NCBI GenBank assembly: GCA_002007315.1 | Contig: LNZQ01000182.1 | Span: 1 to 59,631, forward strand | DNA: 59,631 nt | Reading direction: 5' to 3' | Origin: Epulopiscium sp. Nele67-Bin004 | GTDB lineage: Bacteria > Bacillota_A > Clostridia > Lachnospirales > Cellulosilyticaceae | Shown: positions 55,766 to 59,631 of the stretch, in pieces | How positions within the stretch are numbered: the first letter of the stretch is position 1 | Layout: every line of letters starts with the position of its first letter | The notes under the pieces: model-generated | What the model saw: only the letters and a program-made list of their open reading frames with translations | The model's database searches: none | Told to the model about the DNA's origin: nothing | Program-made: the position numbers and the translations under genes

Positions 55766-55888
55766 ATTTTTTGCCTCCTGATGTAAGTATAATATAATTA
55801 TAGTGTAATATTGCACTAAAGTAAACATCAAACTTACTATCTTACGTGTATTTAGTATATAATAGTATGTGAGGAGAGGTGATAAAAT

Positions 55889-56419
55889 ATGAGTAATAGT
55901 TATGAAGTAGAACAAATACTTGAGTTTGCTAGACTTGCAGGGGAAGAACGTAGATTTGTAGAAAAATTTGAATGGTATGGGAAAGCAGCAGCACAAGGTT
56001 CTGCCGAAGCTCAAAATTGTTTAGGAGATTGTTACTATTATGGCATAGGTGTTACACAGAGTGAAACATTTGCTATAAAATGCTATTTAGAAGCGGCAAA
56101 CAAAGGGTATGTGGACGCACAATTTAATCTCGCCGAACTATATTTTGAAAAGCATAAATTGGAAAAAAACCGTGGGGTAAGTATGGCTGTAAATTTGATG
56201 AGTATAGCAAGTGTTTTAACAGCAAGTGCAATAGCAATACCGCTTGCAGCAGGGCTTATTGGCATCGGGAAAAAAGCTAAAACGCAAGAGCAGATTGAAA
56301 CAGCTAATGGCGAAAATGAAGAAGTTTTGCTTATGATAGAAATGTATAAGCGAGCTGCGGATAAGGGACATCAAACAGCTAAAGAACGACTTGAATATCT
56401 TGCCACATTAAAATATTAG
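55889..56419 (+). CDS. Sel1-repeat protein with an inserted membrane segment
   Basis: 176 residues after AGAGGTGATA. Two Sel1 repeats (about 8-85: AQNCLGDCYYYGIGVTQSE, ..AEAQF..AELYF), then a hydrophobic segment (about 105-128, SIASVLTASAIAIPLAAGLIG), then part of another Sel1 unit (MIEMYKRAADKGHQTAKERL). The membrane stretch splits the repeat array, an arrangement shared with the next gene but not with the 52581 protein. It probably recruits a partner to the membrane. Confidence 0.75.
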   Translation: MSNSYEVEQILEFARLAGEERRFVEKFEWYGKAAAQGSAEAQNCLGDCYYYGIGVTQSETFAIKCYLEAANKGYVDAQFNLAELYFEKHKLEKNRGVSMAVNLMSIASVLTASAIAIPLAAGLIGIGKKAKTQEQIETANGENEEVLLMIEMYKRAADKGHQTAKERLEYLATLKY

Positions 56420-56464
56420 TTATAAAATAATTGTCTTAAAAAAGCTTTAATTATTGGGATAAAG

Positions 56465-56489
56465 CCGTTAACCCCTTATGGATTAACGG
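56465..56489 (+). terminator. Hairpin after Sel1 gene, weak terminator candidate
   Basis: CCGTTAA/TTAACGG around an 11-nt loop, followed by TATATTTGTT rather than a clean T run. Confidence 0.45.
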
Positions 56490-56537
56490 TATATTTGTTA
56501 CTAAAATATTAATTTTGAAATTCAAAGCCCAAATATG

Positions 56538-56566
56538 TTGAAATATGTCTGTAAATAAGGTATAAT
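56538..56566 (+). promoter_or_regulatory. Sigma-A promoter of the second Sel1-membrane gene
   Basis: TTGAAA (56538-56543), 17 nt, TATAAT (56561-56566). The transcript would start near 56573 and include the G tract in its leader. Confidence 0.75.
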
Positions 56567-56607
56567 ATAATAGTGTAGGAAGTATAATATAAAAAAAGCA
56601 CTTACAA

Positions 56608-56617
56608 GGGGGGGGGG
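56608..56617 (+). repeat. Ten-G homopolymer in the 5' leader
   Basis: Ten consecutive G in otherwise A/T-rich DNA, about 31 bp before the start codon at 56649. It is followed by TAAA, a three-codon minicistron (ATG ACA GTA TAG, 56622-56633) and then the real ribosome site AGAGGGG. Confidence 0.9.
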
Positions 56618-56648
56618 TAAAATGACAGTATAGAGGGGAATTGACATC

Positions 56649-57284
56649 ATGGTAGAACAGGCAGAACATCAATTTACGTTAAAATTTGAGTATGATGAAA
56701 ATATAGATGAGGGTGAACGGCAGGCTGAACAAGACTTAAAACGGTTGTATAATCAGGCTGAGAAAGGCGATATCGAGGCACAATTAATTTGTGCAAAAAG
56801 AGCAGAGACTGACCGCAAATTAGTTGAGCAGTGTAGTTGGTATTGTAAGGCGGCACATGCAGGCAATGCCGAGGCTCAGAAGCAGTTAGGGGACTGTTAT
56901 TTATACGGAATCGGAACTACTGAGGACAAGCAAAAGGCGATACACTGGTATAAAAAAGCTGTAAAACAAAATCATTTAGATGCACAATTTGAGCTTGCAG
57001 AAATATATTTTAATACGTATAAGTTAGAAAAAAATAGTGCTGGCGGACCGTTGCTTAGCATATTGCCGATAGCATCATTTTTTATGGAAGGCATTAATAT
57101 AACATTTACAATAGCTATGTGTGTTGGTATGATAATAGTAGAAAAAAATGGTCGCAAACGAAGATTAAAAAATCCAAACGATGACATATGGGAAATGCTT
57201 GAGTTGTATCATAAGGTTGCCGAACAAGGGCATACAGCAGCAAGTGAACGATTGGTATACATATATAAATTGCAAGAAAATTAA
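56649..57284 (+). CDS. Sel1-repeat protein with an inserted membrane segment, paralog
   Basis: 211 residues. Same plan as the 55889 product: an extra acidic N-terminus (about 1-35), Sel1 repeats (about 36-125: AQKQLGDCYLYGIGTTEDK), two hydrophobic stretches (about 130-165), then a closing partial Sel1 unit (LELYHKVAEQGHTAASERL). The start ATG follows AGAGGGG at 15 bp, rather far, and the ten-G tract lies upstream, so expression may be unusual. Confidence 0.75.
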   Translation: MVEQAEHQFTLKFEYDENIDEGERQAEQDLKRLYNQAEKGDIEAQLICAKRAETDRKLVEQCSWYCKAAHAGNAEAQKQLGDCYLYGIGTTEDKQKAIHWYKKAVKQNHLDAQFELAEIYFNTYKLEKNSAGGPLLSILPIASFFMEGINITFTIAMCVGMIIVEKNGRKRRLKNPNDDIWEMLELYHKVAEQGHTAASERLVYIYKLQEN

Positions 57285-57292
57285 ATGTGAGG

Positions 57293-57316
57293 GGGCGTTA
57301 TGATACGCCCTGTTTT
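57293..57316 (+). terminator. Intrinsic terminator
   Basis: GGGCG/CGCCC with an 8-nt loop, then TGTTTTTG. Confidence 0.75.
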
Positions 57317-57423
57317 TGTGCGTGCTCACATAAAATATAGAACATAAAAAATTTTCATGTGAGTGTTATGAACTTCAAAAAAATGGTTATACTTTAATTA
57401 TACAATTTTTAAGGAGTGAAGTT

Positions 57424-57741
57424 ATGCAGGATTTAATTATATTAGCTACAAGTTTATTATTAATAGGGTGTAGTGCCCCTCAAGTCAACAACCATTTCGA
57501 GCCTAGCTACAGAGCTCAACAATACATTACGGGGGACGATGCTGCTCAAATAGCATTTACACATGCTAACGCAACACCAGAGAATATCAGTCGCCTAGAA
57601 ATAGAAACAGAGACTTTTAATGGTAGAATGATTTACGAAATAGAATGGACCGAAAATGGTCGCAAATACGAATACAATATAGACGCAGCAACAGGTAGCA
57701 TTTATGACTTTGAAACAGAAGTGAACTATACGTCAAAATAA
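57424..57741 (+). CDS. Small PepSY-type lipoprotein
   Basis: 105 residues: signal with lipobox LLLIGC (Cys about 16), then a single PepSY-like domain (about 35-100: GDDAAQIAFTHANATPENI, MIYEIEWTENGRKYEYNIDAATGSI), the common form of small Gram-positive PepSY lipoproteins. Thought to bind or inhibit extracytoplasmic proteases. Ribosome site AAGGAGTG. Confidence 0.85.
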   Translation: MQDLIILATSLLLIGCSAPQVNNHFEPSYRAQQYITGDDAAQIAFTHANATPENISRLEIETETFNGRMIYEIEWTENGRKYEYNIDAATGSIYDFETEVNYTSK

Positions 57742-57814
57742 ATGTAAAAAATTTGAACTATAATTGGCTACTCAACATATAATATTATCATTGCGATATT
57801 ATAGGAGGGGTAGT

Positions 57815-58204
57815 ATGGAAAACACATTGAAATTTTGGGCACATAATAGCTGTGGTCATATTGAAGTTTTGCAAAATTTATTTAAAACAATCGGGGAACG
57901 TCTTGATGATGAAATAAAGGTCGAGCTGACAAAATTGTTCGAGGAGTTTAATTTTATAGATACTCAACTAATAGATAAGGAAATTCCAGACAACTATAAA
58001 CAATTAAAATTATTGTATGTACAAACGAGTAAATTGTTTTTAGAGGTGTTAGATGAGTTAAATATTGAAGACTATTGCGAAGTTTATCCCGTGATATTTG
58101 AAACTGTAAGACATTTTATTTATGCCCAACTATATTCTATACAGCTGTTTCACGAACATAATAACGAACATAAAGTTGCTCTCTACACGATGAATGTGGA
58201 TTGA
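57815..58204 (+). CDS. Small helical protein, DUF2935/hemerythrin-like pattern
   Basis: 129 residues from the ATG at 57815 after ATAGGAGGGG (an upstream in-frame ATG has no ribosome site). All-helical; the start ENTLKFWAHNSCGHIEVLQNLF and the C-terminal FETVRHFIYAQLYSIQLF recall one half of DUF2935 (FW...EH and H...E helices), but the metal-binding Glu/His set is incomplete. It may be a half-size relative or chance similarity. Cytoplasmic. Confidence 0.6.
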   Translation: MENTLKFWAHNSCGHIEVLQNLFKTIGERLDDEIKVELTKLFEEFNFIDTQLIDKEIPDNYKQLKLLYVQTSKLFLEVLDELNIEDYCEVYPVIFETVRHFIYAQLYSIQLFHEHNNEHKVALYTMNVD

Positions 58205-58210
58205 CGTTAT

Positions 58211-58240
58211 AAAAAAGGGGACGCCGTTGCGGCATTCCCC
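58211..58240 (-). terminator. Terminator left from a minus-strand chemoreceptor
   Basis: On the minus strand, stem AGGGGA.TGCCG/CGGCGTCCCCT then TTTTTT. It starts at the stop codon of the chemoreceptor remnant, so it is the old receptor's own terminator. It could also serve the 129-aa gene from the other side, without a T run. Confidence 0.7.
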
Positions 58241-58341
58241 TAAAAATTAAATTGTTTAACTAACGTTTCAAGGTGATGTGATTGACTTGCGAGTTCTTCA
58301 CTAACAGTAGTATTTTCTTGTGCCGAAGTTGCATTTGGGTT
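58240..58341 (-). pseudogene. C-terminal remnant of a methyl-accepting chemotaxis protein
   Basis: On the minus strand the last 33 codons before a TAG stop read NPNATSAQENTTVSEELASQ and end SHHLETLVKQFNF. This aligns with the end of the 41506 receptor ([32 protein letters not shown]), not with the 18-27 kb array type. The frame has no similarity upstream of about 58341. The rest of the receptor was deleted or replaced, probably when the adjacent Rpn locus formed. Confidence 0.85.
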
Positions 58342-58381
58342 TATTAACGCTAAATAAGTCGAAAATCGATTAGCTAATACA

Positions 58382-58407
58382 AAAAAAGCGGACCGCAATA
58401 GTCCGCC
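58382..58407 (-). terminator. Terminator after the rpn array
   Basis: On the minus strand, GCGGAC/GTCCGC with a 7-nt loop, then seven T. It lies just beyond the last, decayed copy of the C-terminal repeat. Confidence 0.85.
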
Positions 58408-58706
58408 TAATTATTATTCCTCGCTTAATCTGCTGTACGTCTTTTAGCGACAATCCCGTCGTACTTGCAATATCCCGCCTAATTATTCTTAGCATCCCGC
58501 CTAATTTGCTGCACCTCTTTAAGCGACAACCCCGTCGTATTTGCAATATCCCCCCTAATTATTCTTAGCATCCCGCCTAAGCTGCTGAATCTCTTTTAGC
58601 GACAGCCCCGTCGTACTTGCAATATCCCGCCTAATTATTCTTAGCATCCCGCCTAAGCTGCTGCACCTCTTTAAGCGACAACCCCGTTGTATTTGCAATA
58701 TCCCCA
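58408..58706 (-). repeat. Four tandem 76-bp copies of the Rpn C-terminal segment
   Basis: Copies begin (plus-strand coordinates) at about 58407 (diverged, 71 bp), 58478, 58554 and 58630, the last being the 3' end of the rpn gene. Each encodes the same 20-odd-residue peptide (DIANTTGLSLKEVQQ..RRDA) with its own stop, but 76 is not divisible by three, so successive copies fall in different frames. Third copy on the minus strand reads DIASTTGLSLKEIQQLRRDA. Confidence 0.9.
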
Positions 58707-58903
58707 TTACCAAGTAAATCCAGCAGCGATATCGCCATCCTCCGTTTCTCCTCGTTTGCACCTCGCGCTTCGCCTATCGCTATACCTTCTTCTTTCCCTT
58801 CAACTCTACCACGCGCTTCTCCTATCGCTATTCCGCGCTCTTCTCCTACTGCAATACCGCGTGCTTCTCCTACCGCAATACCCTTATCGAAGCTTTCCCT
58901 CAT
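58631..58903 (-). CDS. Possible internally started short Rpn product (RpnS-like)
   Basis: In-frame ATG at 58903 inside rpn (MRESFDKGIAVGEARG...), with AAGGA seven bases upstream. It would give a 90-residue protein made of the GEARG repeats and the C-terminal TGLSLKEVQQL helix, without the nuclease. This mirrors the known internal RpnS of E. coli, which counteracts RpnL. A second internal ATG at 58738, with GAGGAG nine bases upstream, would give 35 residues. Not proven here. Confidence 0.45.
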   Translation of the reverse strand: MRESFDKGIAVGEARGIAVGEERGIAIGEARGRVEGKEEGIAIGEARGANEEKRRMAISLLDLLGNGDIANTTGLSLKEVQQLRRDAKNN

Positions 58904-59590
58904 AGCAGAATCCTTAATAGATTGCTCAATCTTCTTATTTCTAATAAACGTCTCATATGCTATCTTCTCTTGCTTAGTCATCTTAAGCACATCCAGCTTA
59001 TCTTGCACCTTATCCATATGCTTCGCCTTCGGATTTTCTGGTACTTCACTATGTCTAAACATATATATCCACTCATCTAAGTCGCTATTAATTACATCCT
59101 TAAACCTATCTACGTTTATCAGATAATATTCCGGAAATACATTTCGCTTTAACTTTAGCCCTTTCTGCTCCTCGTTTAAGCTTTTAAATTCCACACAGCC
59201 TTTATATGTGCAGTATTCTCCGTATCCTAAGTTAAAATATAGAATGCTTATCGATATTACTTTAACTACATTTTTATACGGCTGCGACTTATCCAAACTA
59301 TCCGTTATCACTTTAGACGATTCCCACAATATTCTTTCTAAATAATCATCTTCTCTATCATACTGAATTTCTATAATCAGCCTTCTATCATTACTATCCT
59401 TCGCCATTAAATCCACTCTGCTTAATTTACTCTCATCCCTATCCTTATTACTCTCACTCTCTAGTATATCTATAATAGTTATTTCTTCTTTCAGCAGTGC
59501 TTCTAAAAAGCCTTCTAGTATATCAAAGTTAGTTTTCTGCCTTAATATATACTTCATTGCATAATCAAATGACACTAATTCTCTACTCAT
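58631..59590 (-). CDS. rpn: Rpn-family recombination-promoting nuclease (PD-(D/E)XK_2)
   Basis: 319 residues; start ATG at 59590 after GTAGGTGATATA. The N-terminal nuclease core has SRVDLMAKDS (catalytic Asp about 60) and LIIEIQYD (Glu-Ile-Gln about 74-76), the D-x13-E-x-Q form of this family; FYYLINVDRF-like and EWIYMFRHS segments follow, and TKQEKIAYETF marks the usual central region. The C-terminal part contains GIAVGEARG-type repeats (about 237-283) and a final TGLSLKEVQQL helix. Known members cut DNA and promote RecA-independent recombination; E. coli versions act in phage defence and encode an internal short product that blocks the long one. Confidence 0.92.
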   Translation of the reverse strand: MSRELVSFDYAMKYILRQKTNFDILEGFLEALLKEEITIIDILESESNKDRDESKLSRVDLMAKDSNDRRLIIEIQYDREDDYLERILWESSKVITDSLDKSQPYKNVVKVISISILYFNLGYGEYCTYKGCVEFKSLNEEQKGLKLKRNVFPEYYLINVDRFKDVINSDLDEWIYMFRHSEVPENPKAKHMDKVQDKLDVLKMTKQEKIAYETFIRNKKIEQSIKDSAMRESFDKGIAVGEARGIAVGEERGIAIGEARGRVEGKEEGIAIGEARGANEEKRRMAISLLDLLGNGDIANTTGLSLKEVQQLRRDAKNN

Positions 59591-59631
59591 TATATCACCT
59601 ACATTTTATTTAAATTATATTAATAGTCCGC

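Noticed and set aside
58408..58706. Regular direct repeats resembling a CRISPR array
   Set aside because: The units are contiguous with no variable spacers, and each codes for the C-terminal Rpn peptide, so they are gene-derived tandem repeats.
58555..58761. Independent 68-codon minus-strand gene overlapping the rpn 3' end
   Set aside because: It reads rpn in a different frame and then enters the next 76-bp copy in frame; I treat it as the alternative-frame C-terminus discussed in the findings, not as a separate gene.
1..59631. tRNA, rRNA, riboswitch or insertion sequence
   Set aside because: I scanned intergenic regions by eye and found no cloverleaf, rRNA core, known riboswitch consensus or transposase; a covariance-model search would be needed to exclude small RNAs.

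Overview
ORGANISM. The DNA is AT-rich and carries Bacillota-type signals: strong GGAGG or GGGGA ribosome sites, TTG and GTG starts, near-consensus sigma-A promoters (TTGACA-N17-TATAAT) and many hairpin plus T-run terminators. Surface proteins carry S-layer homology (SLH) domains, lipoproteins have Gram-positive style lipoboxes, and there is a tandem set of chemoreceptors with cyclic-di-GMP enzymes and sigma-28-like promoters. This points to a motile, S-layered clostridial bacterium (class Clostridia; a Lachnospirales-like lineage is plausible but not provable here). No rRNA, tRNA, transposase or CRISPR array was recognised. LAYOUT. 0-2.3 kb: 3' part of an SLH surface protein and two small unknown genes. 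2.3-10.7 kb: an oligopeptide-type ABC importer (binding lipoprotein on the minus strand; two permeases and two ATPases on the plus strand). Its plus-strand operon begins with an MqsA-like/Panacea antitoxin-type gene and ends with an ATP-grasp ligase-like gene and an alpha/beta hydrolase. A second, membrane-anchored hydrolase follows. 10.9-13.1 kb: a small island of unfamiliar genes under one strong promoter, three of which share or once shared a ribbon-helix-helix-like domain. 13.1-17.3 kb: a MATE exporter with a palindromic operator, and three unfamiliar genes, two behind sigma-28-like promoters. 17.4-27.4 kb: a receptor array of one orphan extracellular Cache sensor and four paralogous methyl-accepting chemotaxis proteins, then a minus-strand HAMP-only protein plus diguanylate cyclase. 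29.8-33.6 kb: a heterodimeric BmrCD-like multidrug ABC exporter. 33.6-34.9 kb: an HNH endonuclease with a winged-helix N-terminus and a restriction-endonuclease-like protein whose active site looks dead. 35-39.9 kb: an AprA/fumarate-reductase-like flavoprotein with a Pro/His/Gly repeat insert, its ferredoxin, a YeiH-type exporter and a left-handed beta-helix protein. 40-43.6 kb: a 38-residue membrane peptide, a second SLH protein and a fifth chemoreceptor. 43.7-52.5 kb: an O-acyltransferase/AlgX-like operon with two repeat-rich exported proteins, then a GGDEF-EAL protein and an alginate-lyase-family protein. 52.6-58.2 kb: Sel1-repeat proteins, a protein with duplicated RelE-like units plus 22-residue repeats, a stalk-domain protein, a PepSY lipoprotein and a small helical protein. 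58.2-59.6 kb: a chemoreceptor 3' remnant and an Rpn-family nuclease gene with a frame-rotating tandem array of its C-terminal segment. HOW IT FITS TOGETHER. Much of the window concerns sensing and the cell surface: receptors, c-di-GMP synthesis and breakdown, a probably acetylated exopolysaccharide, S-layer-anchored proteins and peptide import. Genome-defence or selfish-type functions are scattered between these: Panacea, HNH, the degenerate restriction enzyme, the RelE-like repeat protein and Rpn. The most promising candidates for something undescribed are the Rpn C-terminal cassette array, the 11.1-13.1 kb ribbon-helix-helix island, the RelE-like/22-residue-repeat protein, and the Sel1 gene with a ten-G tract in its leader.
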